Below, one piece after another: positions 9,567 to 17,081 of a stretch of 64,000 bases of DNA. The notes beneath the pieces were generated by a model that worked only from the letters and a program-made list of their open reading frames with translations, ran no database searches and was not told the origin of the DNA. Each line of letters opens with the position of its first letter. The stretch's first letter is position 1. The DNA lies in the NCBI RefSeq assembly GCF_016587435.1, contig NZ_BNJJ01000017.1:62001-126000 (forward strand), written 5' to 3'. Source of the stretch: Dictyobacter formicarum. GTDB taxonomy: Bacteria > Chloroflexota > Ktedonobacteria > Ktedonobacterales > Ktedonobacteraceae. Position numbers and translations under genes: made by a program.

Positions 9567-9620
9567 AAAACATAGAGAAAAACCACTGCATAGCTATGCA
9601 GCGGTTTTTCTCTATGTTTT
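9567..9620. terminator. Strong bidirectional terminator
   Basis: A near-perfect palindrome: aaaacatagagaaaaacc pairs with ggtttttctctatgtttt around cactgcatagctatgcagc. It lies just past the stop of the minus-strand YggT gene and serves that gene. Confidence 0.9.
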
Positions 9621-9629
9621 TGCGTGTAT

Positions 9630-10181
9630 TTACAGGTGACCCTGGCGACGGGTCGAGATGTATTCACGGCGGCTGGGCACATTAGCGAAGAAGATGACGC
9701 GCACCAGAGAGACGATGCCCCAGCCGATCAAGGCATAGATCAGCATAGCCAAAATGGTGGAGACTTCAAAAACGCCGGTACTCCCGATGGTTTGATCATT
9801 AAAAATGCCATTAAAAACGATCACGAAAGGATGGCTCAGATCGTACAGGAATCTAATGAACGGGCTTCCCTCGCTGGCACCGAGGAGCCGGAAGAGGAAG
9901 CGCAATCCCAGCACGACTTCCAGCACACCCAGCAAGAAGTAAACCAACGAAGTAAACCAGTAGCGAGCGTTAATCATACTCTGGTTGAAGTCCTGATATA
10001 CCTCTCTGCGCTGTTGCACCTGGTTACCCGCCGGATCCTGGTAATTTTGCTGTTGGCTCCGCACATAGGCATTACCGGCATTGATATTCTGCTCGGTGGC
10101 TGCATCGTAAGGATATGAGCCTTGCTGCTGGTTCGGGTAATTCTGCTGTGGATCATTGTATGGATAAGGTTGATTTGGCAT
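9630..10181 (-). CDS. YggT-family membrane protein with a Gln/Asn-rich N-terminus
   Basis: A 183-residue protein. Residues 1-65 are a low-complexity, Pro/Gln/Asn/Tyr-rich cytoplasmic tail. A YggT domain follows with two hydrophobic helices (FTSLVYFLLGVLEVVLGLRFLFRLLG and VFEVSTILAMLIYALIGWGIVSLVRVIFF) separated by a loop containing SPFIRFLYDLSHPF, the typical YggT core. The family is membrane-embedded and loosely tied to cell division and osmotic shock, with no defined biochemical role. The ATG at 10181 follows GGAGG by seven bases, so an upstream in-frame alternative is ignored. Monocistronic. Confidence 0.85.
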   Translation of the reverse strand: MPNQPYPYNDPQQNYPNQQQGSYPYDAATEQNINAGNAYVRSQQQNYQDPAGNQVQQRREVYQDFNQSMINARYWFTSLVYFLLGVLEVVLGLRFLFRLLGASEGSPFIRFLYDLSHPFVIVFNGIFNDQTIGSTGVFEVSTILAMLIYALIGWGIVSLVRVIFFANVPSRREYISTRRQGHL

Positions 10182-10610
10182 TAAATGACCTCCTTTGTCA
10201 AATAGATTTGACAAGAACTGCTAGCAAATCTTTGATGCCGGCTACATTCGGTGAATAAGAGCACGTAGATATAAAGGATAAGCTCTTTTTTAATACGTAT
10301 GACGCAGCCATAAAGAAACGTATCTCAGTTCATCGCACAATTTTGAGCATGCGCTCCTGTTTGTGGTAACGAGTGGTTGAGCGTGTTCGTAACCTATGGT
10401 TGCCCGGTACGATTAGAGTTTCCGGGTTGAGTTTAGCATACTTATCCACGGTGAGACCAGCCAGTACCGCGTAATATAGACGAACGGGCAGGCTTTTTAC
10501 CTGTCTTGGAAAGGAAATGCATCATATAGGAGTCATTGGCTGGACGTTTCGGGGGGTGGCATAGGTTGCTGGTGCGCTTTATTGTAGACGGACGGTGAGG
10601 GGGAAGTTTA
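10182..10610. other. Spacer, degraded
   Basis: About 430 bases without a supportable gene. The next recognisable sequence is the photolyase fragment, so this may be further decayed coding DNA. Confidence 0.4.
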
Positions 10611-10907
10611 ATGCCACTGATGTTCTGGAATGCCCAGACCGACATGAATTGCATCCAGCATATTGCCCGACGCGTATTGAACACCGGCTACGCCAACCAT
10701 ATCGAGCGCCTGATGGTGATCTGTAACTTCTGCCTGCTGGCGGGTATCGATCCCTACGAGGTCTCCGTCTGGTTCCTGTCCTGCTTCGTTGACGCCTACG
10801 ACTGGGTGGTGGTGCCCAACATCGTTGGCATGGGCATGAACTCGGACGACGGCTATACGGCCACCAGGCCGTATATTGCCTCCGCCAACTACATCAACAA
10901 AATGAGC
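10611..10907 (+). pseudogene. Fragment of a cryptochrome/photolyase-related protein (FeS-BCP type)
   Basis: About 99 residues match the FAD-binding core near the C-terminus of photolyase-related proteins. Visible blocks are GYANHIERLMVICNFCLLAG, an IDPYEV...WF segment, FVDAYDWVVVPNIVGMG and ATRPYIASANYINKMS. Intact family members are about 500 residues, so most of the N-terminus and the final iron-sulfur cysteine region are missing; the match ends abruptly at about 10907. The frame then runs unrelated to 11021. A second-frame stretch at 10940-11035 (ESDHFAFPSGFIARIG) may be a remnant of another gene. No ribosome site; not functional. Confidence 0.75.
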
Positions 10908-11035
10908 GAAGTTTCTATCCATAAAAGGTCGATAAGTCGAATGGCATCGAGAGTGACCACTTTGCTTTCCCATCTGGCTTTATTGCCCGCATTGGTCTGG
11001 CCGACCGCAAAGCTCACCTGATTGCCAGAAGATAA

Positions 11036-11312
11036 TCCGCGAGCGCATACAGCGTAGAGTGTACCTCATGCGAGCAGGAATGCAACAATTATACTCATGT
11101 ATATAACGCAGTATTATTGAACGTCGTTATGCATGTGTTTATAAATTGTATTCTTATTCATTGTGTATCACGTATTAAAATCAGCTAAGTGTTATGCGAT
11201 TCAGCTGCTTACAAATAACTTTCATCGTGTCATATTCAATTCTAGCGCAACAGCTGATTGCTCTTGTAGTTATGAACTGATAGCATTATCAAGAAAGGAA
11301 TCTCTCCATGAC
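11036..11312. other. AT-rich left flank of the TnpB element
   Basis: No gene. Near its right end, AAAGGA followed eight bases later by ATGACA (11309) looks like the start of a short gene that is cut off by the element. This is tentative. Confidence 0.3.
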
Positions 11313-11402
11313 ATAGAGGGCTTTAGCCCTCGCTTGTTGAAAATGTGTTCCAAGTGTGCTATACTCAACAGGAAGCAGATCATCTGGGAGGAGCGCGGCA
11401 CG

Positions 11403-12806
11403 ATGGCAAAAGCAACCACCACCATTCGGCAAACACTGAACTACAACCCAGCTTCTGGCGCGTGGTTTGCTGCCACTCAGACCCTTTTCAACCAGATCGC
11501 AGCTTTCTACTTCTCCGTCATCCAGGCTCACGAACGGGTGTTAGCGTTAGGCAATCAACAAGCTCTCACTGCTCTTGAGAAGCTCACTCACGCCACAGCG
11601 ATCAACCCCGATCCAGTCATGCCGCTTCGCTCAATCGCAGCAGGCATTCCTGCCATGTTCCGGCGTGCTGCTATCAATGCAGCTTTGGGTTCAGCTCGTT
11701 CGTTCTACAGCCATCTCTCCCGTTGGCGCCAGCGCAAAGAGAAAGCAGAGGCCAAGGGGAAAAAGTTCAAAGAGCGTCCACCAGTCCCTCCTCGCACCTG
11801 GAACAAATCAGTGACGCTCTATGCGGGAATGTGGAAAGAGCGCAATGGCTCCTCCATCATGATCAAAATCTGGACAGGTTCATGCTGGAGTTGGATCAGA
11901 GCACGGGTCACGGGTCGTGTTCTTCCAGAAGGATGGGAGCTGTGTAGTCCACAATTGGTGTATCGGGGCGGTCGGTGGTACGTGCATACGCCGGTCGAAA
12001 AAAAGATACAAAATCCTGTCACAATAGCAAAGCAAATCAAGACCAATGAGCAGACTCGTATCTGTGCAGTTGATTTGAATCTCAACGAACATATCGCTGT
12101 GTGTACGGTCCGAGATGGTGAAGGTTCGACTCTTGCCACGCTCTTTATTGGAGGTGGACAACGAGTATCCGGCTTTAGGAAGCGCGTCTTGGGTCGTATT
12201 GCACGCAACCGCAAACAAACTGGCATCATTGCGGAAGGTGAACAGGACAATGCAGATCTGTGGAAGAAGATCAGGAATGGAGACGATTACGTCGCCCATC
12301 GCGTGAGCAAGCGCATTGTCCAGTTTGCCCAGGAGCATGGAGCAAGTATTCTCGTGTTTGAGCACCTTGGGAACCTGCAACCCACGAAAGGCAAGTACAG
12401 TAAGCGTTCCAACGAGAAACGTGCCTTTTGGATGAAAGGTCGTATCTTCACTGACACCAAGTACAAAGCGTATCATGCAGGCATGCTCACCAGTCGGGTC
12501 AGTCCGAGAAATACCAGCCGTGAATGTGCGTGCTGTGGAAGTCTGGTCGCTCGCTATGCAGAGGGGCAGGAAGCCCAAGGGTACACCTCTGGTGCTCCAC
12601 TGGTCTATTGTGCAAGCTGTGGGATGCGCAAGAATGCAGATCTGAATGCCAGTTTGATGATTGGGAACCGACTTTTTGAACGCTTTGGAATATGCTTCCA
12701 GGAAAAGCCTCAAACTCCTCCGGCGACGGAGAGGGAAGAGCAATCTTCAGGTGTTACTGTTCTCCAAGAGCCCAATATTCAAGTTGTGGGCCATGGTAGG
12801 GCATGA
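11403..12806 (+). CDS. tnpB: TnpB RNA-guided endonuclease
   Basis: A 467-residue protein with a complete RuvC catalytic triad: Asp224 in AVDLNLNEHIAV, Glu320 in LVFEHLGNLQ, and Asp413 in KNADLNASLM. Between the last two blocks is a four-cysteine zinc ribbon, CACC (near 12530) and CASC (near 12610). TnpB proteins use an omega RNA from the element's right end to cut DNA next to a short motif, and they are ancestors of Cas12. All key residues are intact, so nuclease activity is plausible. The ATG at 11403 follows GGGAGGAG; the reading frame extends 80 codons further upstream without a ribosome site. A long antisense ORF (11880-12743) is a shadow. Confidence 0.92.
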   Translation: MAKATTTIRQTLNYNPASGAWFAATQTLFNQIAAFYFSVIQAHERVLALGNQQALTALEKLTHATAINPDPVMPLRSIAAGIPAMFRRAAINAALGSARSFYSHLSRWRQRKEKAEAKGKKFKERPPVPPRTWNKSVTLYAGMWKERNGSSIMIKIWTGSCWSWIRARVTGRVLPEGWELCSPQLVYRGGRWYVHTPVEKKIQNPVTIAKQIKTNEQTRICAVDLNLNEHIAVCTVRDGEGSTLATLFIGGGQRVSGFRKRVLGRIARNRKQTGIIAEGEQDNADLWKKIRNGDDYVAHRVSKRIVQFAQEHGASILVFEHLGNLQPTKGKYSKRSNEKRAFWMKGRIFTDTKYKAYHAGMLTSRVSPRNTSRECACCGSLVARYAEGQEAQGYTSGAPLVYCASCGMRKNADLNASLMIGNRLFERFGICFQEKPQTPPATEREEQSSGVTVLQEPNIQVVGHGRA

Positions 12807-12858
12807 GAACAGGAACAGGCATGGCACCGCCCAGGACAGTCACTCAAGAATGGTTGAG
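12640..12858 (+). ncRNA. Predicted omega (guide) RNA of the TnpB element
   Basis: In characterised IS605 elements the guide scaffold overlaps the tnpB 3' end and finishes at the right end of the element. Here the tnpB tail plus 50 bases ends in the hairpin actcaa-gaatgg-ttgagt. The sequence after 12858 would then be the guide. The 5' limit is a guess. Confidence 0.35.
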
Positions 12859-13099
12859 TCTGTTCGTGATATCACCAACCACTACTATAGCGACTACCAA
12901 TGAGCCATATGTACAATCTCGGGTGCCTGAATATGATAGCCGATCCGCGCAGCAGCAGGTGCCACTACCGCCACAACAGACACCGGCTACCTATAACAAT
13001 GTTAACAACGCGTCGGTTCAGCAGCAGATGCCATCATCGCCATATGAGTCTCCGACGCAACAAGTATCACCGACTAATAATCCTCCTACGCAGCGTTAA
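12803..13099 (+). pseudogene. Gln/Pro-rich ORF, probable 3' remnant of a gene interrupted by the TnpB element
   Basis: A 98-codon ORF whose last 65 residues are low complexity (SAQQQVPLPPQQTP, SVQQQMPSSPYESPTQQ), ending in TAA at 13097-13099. Its first 19 codons fall inside the predicted element end, and there is no ribosome site in front of the ATG. Another frame just upstream reads VESVRDITNHYYSDYQ and stops at 12903, which could indicate a frameshift. The simplest reading is a broken gene tail. No family is recognised. Confidence 0.45.
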
Positions 13100-13128
13100 C
13101 CTTTGTAACTGTCTTGTGACAGCCAGTG

Positions 13129-13204
13129 ACGCCAGCATGTTTATAAATATGCTGGCGTCCCTATGCATCAGCTTTTTCCCCTATTTTAGGACGAAAAGCT
13201 GATA
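13129..13204 (+). terminator. Two consecutive hairpins after the Gln/Pro-rich tail
   Basis: The first is gacgccagcat / atgctggcgtc (13129-13159). The second is atcagctttt / gaaaagctgat (13168-13204). Neither is followed by a long T-run, so termination is only probable. Confidence 0.5.
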
Positions 13205-13876
13205 TTACCGAGTGTTTTTTTTATACACTCTTACAGAGAGGTAGTCAGTAAAAACCTTACATAGGTCGGTTATCACGCTATTATCATAGTGAGTCCCTTG
13301 TGTTCCTTTATAAGGAAGCCTGGCTGAAGCTAAAAGTACCTTTTCCATCGGGCGTCATGTACAAATCCCTCATGCAGAGGTGATGCCTCATGAATAATAT
13401 GCTACACTATATTACATCGGATGCGCCTATACATAATCGAGCATCGCACTACCTGTTAGAAAGAGTCAGATTCCCGTAGCATCCGCATTTACTGTGCATG
13501 GGTTTGCGTGCCTCCCTGTTCAGGATGCCTTTCATGACTGGTGCAGCAGGTGCGCATTCGCGCACCTGCTGCACCAGTCATGAAAAAGAGAGTGGGGACG
13601 CCTGCGTTCCCCAGGCCCAGGGGCGCCCTGCTTCCCACCATGATGGGAATCAGACACTCTGTTCGCTTTTGTATTAGTCCACACATATAGAAACAGGATA
13701 GTATTTCTATCTGTATTCTATTAAGAAATGTTACATTTGAGAGTAAGTTACGCTATCTTTAATAGATATACAAGAAAAGTAATAAATTCATAGCCAGGCA
13801 AAGATACATGCGCCGATTTGCGTGGTTTATGGATAGCTTTTTCACCAGAATGTTTCAATTGTAAGGGACTTTTTGG
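13205..13876. other. Gene-free region containing the 26-bp hairpin
   Basis: Apart from the hairpins at 13530-13649, no coding or RNA signal is recognised. A minus-strand ORF (13489-13686) reads across the palindrome and looks like a by-product. Confidence 0.4.
13530..13585. repeat. Perfect 26-bp inverted repeat with a 4-base loop
   Basis: Arms 13530-13555 and 13560-13585 are exact complements (starting tttcatgactggtgcagcag) around the loop ATTC. There is no T-run on either side. A weaker hairpin, ttccca / tgggaa, follows at 13632-13649. It lies in a 780-base gene-free stretch. Confidence 0.85.
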
Positions 13877-14917
13877 ATGGATATTGTTGTTACAACGGGA
13901 TCTGATAAGGCATATTTGCAAAAAGGGCCATTCTCCTTAGGAGATGAGCCGACTGACGATTGCTTTTCCTCTCGTCTGAGTATGCATTATCTGTGTGATG
14001 CGATAAAAGAGTCAGCAGCAGATGTCGTGCTTATTGCTTGCACCGGTCCTGATTATAGTGTACAGATCTGGGAGCAGCGCGGCTTCCAGATGCCAATCAA
14101 GCGTTTGTGCTATCAGGAACATATGGGTGAGATTACGGCACTGGCCTGGGCACCAGATTGCAGCTACCTGGCGACTACCAGCGAGGATAAGACGCTGCGC
14201 ATCTGGAATACCCATACCGGTGAAACACTGAGCATATATCGTGAACAACCCGCAATACGCGCCCTGGCCTGGTCGCCTGATAGTAGTAGCCTGGCTATTG
14301 GTAGCGATACAAATTGCGTCTCTATTTTGCGGATTGAGGAACAACGTATTTCTGCCATCAATCTGGGACATGCCGCCGGGATCTACGGGATCGATAGCGT
14401 CAGCTGGTCTCCTGATGGGGCCAGGCTTGCGACAGTCGGCGATGATAACACGATACGCATCTGTGATGGCCTGACTGGCGCGACTATTTTGACCTACAAA
14501 GGTCATCAGCAAGACCAATGGATTCTCAATGCCGCCTGGTCGCCAGATGGAGAATGGATCGCCTCGGGCGCGGATCGCATCCATATCTGGTCTGCGAAGA
14601 CAAGTACATGTCGATATATTTATGAACAACACGATACAGCTCAGCACTGGGTTGATGCGATTGCCTGGTCACCAGATGGCCGGTTGATTGCATCAAGCAG
14701 TACCGAGAATGTCTTACATATCTGGAACGCGTTGACTGGTGCTAATCAGTGTGTGTATCAGCATCCCTATACCAGCGGACAACTACAAGGGCTTATTTCC
14801 AATGCTCTGGCCTGGGATACAACTCAATTGTATGTAGGAAAAGCCGGCCAGCGCCTGGCTTTTGCCAGTTGTAACCGTGTAGTCAGTCAAATAGAGATAA
14901 CAGCCATAGAAAGCTAA
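13877..14917 (+). CDS. WD40 repeat protein
   Basis: A 346-residue protein of about six WD40 blades. Repeat units are visible as ALAWAPDCSYLATTSEDKTL then RIWNTHTGE, VSWSPDGARLATVGDDNTIR, AAWSPDGEWIASGADRIHIW and IAWSPDGRLIASSSTENV. The first 70 residues are less regular and include a degenerate blade. No enzyme domain, signal peptide or membrane segment is seen, so it is a cytoplasmic beta-propeller scaffold. AAGGGAC precedes the ATG. The stop codon is four bases before the start of the FemAB-like gene, so the two are almost certainly one operon; this suggests a protein-interaction role connected with cell-wall or peptide modification, which is inference. Confidence 0.88.
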   Translation: MDIVVTTGSDKAYLQKGPFSLGDEPTDDCFSSRLSMHYLCDAIKESAADVVLIACTGPDYSVQIWEQRGFQMPIKRLCYQEHMGEITALAWAPDCSYLATTSEDKTLRIWNTHTGETLSIYREQPAIRALAWSPDSSSLAIGSDTNCVSILRIEEQRISAINLGHAAGIYGIDSVSWSPDGARLATVGDDNTIRICDGLTGATILTYKGHQQDQWILNAAWSPDGEWIASGADRIHIWSAKTSTCRYIYEQHDTAQHWVDAIAWSPDGRLIASSSTENVLHIWNALTGANQCVYQHPYTSGQLQGLISNALAWDTTQLYVGKAGQRLAFASCNRVVSQIEITAIES

Positions 14918-14921
14918 AATA

Positions 14922-16043
14922 ATGAATGCATGTTTGATTACCAATCGGCAGCAATGGAATGATTTTATTGGCACGGCCCCGTTTGGGGCGATCACCCAGA
15001 CATATGAGTGGGGTGAGCTGGCCCAGTATGCCAATTCAAAACCATTGTACTGTGGCGTGCTAGATGACCAGGATCAACTCCGTGCAGCCATGCTGGTGCT
15101 GGTAATATATGTTCCAATGCTCAAAAGTACGTATTTCTATGCTCCCCGTGGGCCAATCGCAGCCAGCGCCAACGAGCCAGCCCTGGGACTGCTCTTAAAT
15201 TTTGTGAACAGCGAGGCTCGCCGTCACAAAGCCTTTATGCTCAAGATCGATCCCGTTGCCGAGGCAAACGACGCTGACTGGCTGCGCTTCTTTAAGCAGG
15301 GCGGCTTCAAGGCCAATGATAGCGTCTTGCATGGACGCAACGAATGGGTGCTGGACATCTATCCAGATGAGAAAGAGCAGCTGGCCCAGATGAAGGAGAA
15401 GTGGCGCTATAATATCCGCCTCTCTCGGCGCAAAGGAGTCGTCATTCGGCAGGGCCATGGACCAGAAGATATGCGCACCTTCCATCGTATTTTTCAGGAA
15501 ACCGGTGAGCGCGACAAATTTTATGTTCACTCGCTTGAGCATTTTGAACACATGATGAGCCTGTTTGAGCCAGGCGAGAAGGCGGCCCTCTTCCTCGCCG
15601 AATACGAAGGCAATGTCATCGCTGCTATCATCGTTATGCGCTGCGGCAACTGCTGCTGGTATCGTTATGGTGCCTCTTCAGCCCAGAGCCGCAATGTTAT
15701 GCCCAATCACCTGCTCCAGTGGACCGGAATCCAATGGGGACGTGAGCACGGCTGCACATACTATAATTTCATGGGCATCCCCACCATCCTTACCGAGGAA
15801 GAGGGTCCTAAAGATCCCAACTGGGGCGTCTACAACTTCAAGCGCGGCTTTGGTGGCTATGCGCGCTGCGCCATGGTCAGCCAGGAGAAAGCTTATAATC
15901 CGGCCATTTACAGGCTCTACTGCCTGATTCGCGATCTCAAGCACAGCTACAGTAACGCCAGATATGCTCGCTCGGAGCTGGCCCAGAAGCGCCAGGCATA
16001 TGCCGTCAAAAAACAGGAGAGCTCGGCACAACCGGTCAGCTAG
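14922..16043 (+). CDS. FemAB-type peptidyltransferase (lipid II amino-acid ligase-like)
   Basis: A 373-residue member of the FemABX family, which uses aminoacyl-tRNA to add residues to the peptidoglycan stem peptide. The tandem GNAT-like fold is marked by TQTYEWGELAQYANSKP near the N-terminus, TYFYAPRGPIA, KWRYNIRLSRRKGVVIRQG, and the second-domain blocks LFLAEYEGNVIAAIIVMRCG, WYRYGASSAQSRNVMPNHLLQW and YNFMGIP. Length and order match FemX/FmhB relatives. The amino acid added and the acceptor are unknown. It lies four bases after the WD40 gene and is closed by a strong terminator. Confidence 0.88.
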   Translation: MNACLITNRQQWNDFIGTAPFGAITQTYEWGELAQYANSKPLYCGVLDDQDQLRAAMLVLVIYVPMLKSTYFYAPRGPIAASANEPALGLLLNFVNSEARRHKAFMLKIDPVAEANDADWLRFFKQGGFKANDSVLHGRNEWVLDIYPDEKEQLAQMKEKWRYNIRLSRRKGVVIRQGHGPEDMRTFHRIFQETGERDKFYVHSLEHFEHMMSLFEPGEKAALFLAEYEGNVIAAIIVMRCGNCCWYRYGASSAQSRNVMPNHLLQWTGIQWGREHGCTYYNFMGIPTILTEEEGPKDPNWGVYNFKRGFGGYARCAMVSQEKAYNPAIYRLYCLIRDLKHSYSNARYARSELAQKRQAYAVKKQESSAQPVS

Positions 16044-16060
16044 CAGCACACTTATAAAGG

Positions 16061-16090
16061 AAGAGTCAGCTAGTTAGCTGACTCTTCTTT
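16061..16090 (+). terminator. Terminator of the WD40-femAB operon
   Basis: aagagtcagcta-gt-tagctgactctt is a 12-bp perfect stem followed by ctttg. It starts 18 bases past the stop codon. Confidence 0.85.
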
Positions 16091-16201
16091 GAGCGTCCTG
16101 AGATCATTGCATTAATTGAACAATATCGTTCCAGACAAACGGACTCCCAGTAACTCATCCTGCCATGGGAATAGCGCATCGCAGCCAGACACTACCAATG
16201 C

Positions 16202-16399
16202 TTACCCGTGGCACTTTGCTAGTTCGACCGTTATCGTACCGAGCGCTTTCTGCAAACTCTTGACAATAGATACCGTCTCGATTGGATTGACGCCCTCCTC
16301 CTCCGCCGCTTGAAGATCCTCTTTCAAAACCCTGATTTCCTCAACGAGACGATCATGTAGCTTTTGTAAATGCTCGCATTTATCAATGTTGTCGCTCAT
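16202..16399 (-). CDS. Small coiled-coil protein
   Basis: A 65-residue acidic protein starting MSDNIDKCEHLQKLHDRL. The heptad-like pattern of Leu/Ile/Val through the whole length (LVEEIRVLKEDLQAAEE, VSIVKSLQKALGTITVEL) predicts two helices joined at GVNPIE. There is no membrane segment or known domain. The start follows GGAG by nine bases; another in-frame ATG lies five codons upstream. Function not recognised. Confidence 0.6.
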   Translation of the reverse strand: MSDNIDKCEHLQKLHDRLVEEIRVLKEDLQAAEEEGVNPIETVSIVKSLQKALGTITVELAKCHG

Positions 16400-16644
16400 A
16401 ACTATTTTCTCCATCTCATGTTTCAGGCAAGCTTGCTTGCACGTGCGTTTATATCTGTTCTACTCCACCACTCCATCTGCGACATTAGGAGAGGAGTTAA
16501 TACTGACCCTAATGATATTATACTGTACGCGGATAAGGTGCCAGTTCACCAGGAGCTACCTTGCTTAGCCTCCCTCTTTATGAAGCAGATGAGTAGAAGG
16601 CGCATCCTTCGTGAGTACCAGGTTTCCGGCGCACGAAACGGTGT

Positions 16645-16969
16645 CCGCCCATACGCGACCGTCCCGTCAACACGAAACGGTATTCCTCGTAGGCGGCATA
16701 GGGCTGCGGCTTTCTATACACATCCCTTTACGGTAATGCAGCAGCCCGGCCTTGTGCATGCCGCTCAATTGGCGTAAAAAATGCCAACTATCACATTTTA
16801 AATGCATTATGTCATAAACGATTCTTAGGAACGTTGCGTACGCCAACAGAGCGGCATGCACAAGGCCGGATTGCTGTGTTTTCGTGCGATAAAGGTGTTA
16901 AAAAGGCCGCAATCCTATGCCGCCTACGGGATTTCGTTTCGTATTGAAGGAACGGTCGCGTATGGGCGG
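16645..16969. repeat. Large foldback (long inverted repeat) element
   Basis: Left arm 16645-16776 and right arm 16839-16969 are inverted copies, roughly 80 per cent identical by eye, around a 62-base AT-rich centre. Exact blocks include ccgcccatacgcgaccgt, gtaggcggcatagg, and ccggccttgtgcatgccgct with its complement. A motif near cacgaaacgg recurs at the outer ends and again at about 17000. The RNA or single strand would form a hairpin of about 130 bp. No ORF of substance lies inside. Confidence 0.85.
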
Positions 16970-16970
16970 C

Positions 16971-17079
16971 GATCATGCCCCCGGCATGATCAAACCATTT
17001 CGTGTTGAAAGGACGTTCGTTCGCCCACGGCAGATTTTCATATTTGTGTGTATGATGTCAAATTTCATATCCGTGGGCG
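16971..17079. repeat. Two small inverted repeats flanking the foldback element
   Basis: gatcatgcc-ccc-ggcatgatc is a perfect 9-bp hairpin (16971-16991). Its first 18 bases recur at 28209-28226 inside a different repeat. A second pair, cgcccacgg (17022-17030) and ccgtgggcg (17071-17079), ends two bases before the permease stop codon. Confidence 0.75.
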
Positions 17080-17081
17080 GG

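Larger units (their letters stand above)
11313..12858 (+). mobile_element. IS200/IS605-type element encoding TnpB only
   Basis: Boundaries are inferred, not proven. A left hairpin (gagggctttagccctc, about 11316-11331) precedes tnpB. A right-end hairpin (actcaa-gaatgg-ttgagt, 12840-12857) follows it, at the position where such elements end their guide RNA. No tnpA-type Y1 transposase is present, so the element would be non-autonomous for transposition. It sits between fragments of other genes. Confidence 0.6.

Noticed and set aside
11880..12743. 287-codon minus-strand ORF
   Set aside because: Antisense of tnpB, which has complete catalytic motifs on the plus strand.
13489..13686. 65-codon minus-strand ORF
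   Set aside because: It reads through the 26-bp perfect hairpin and lacks a ribosome site, so it is probably a by-product of the repeat.
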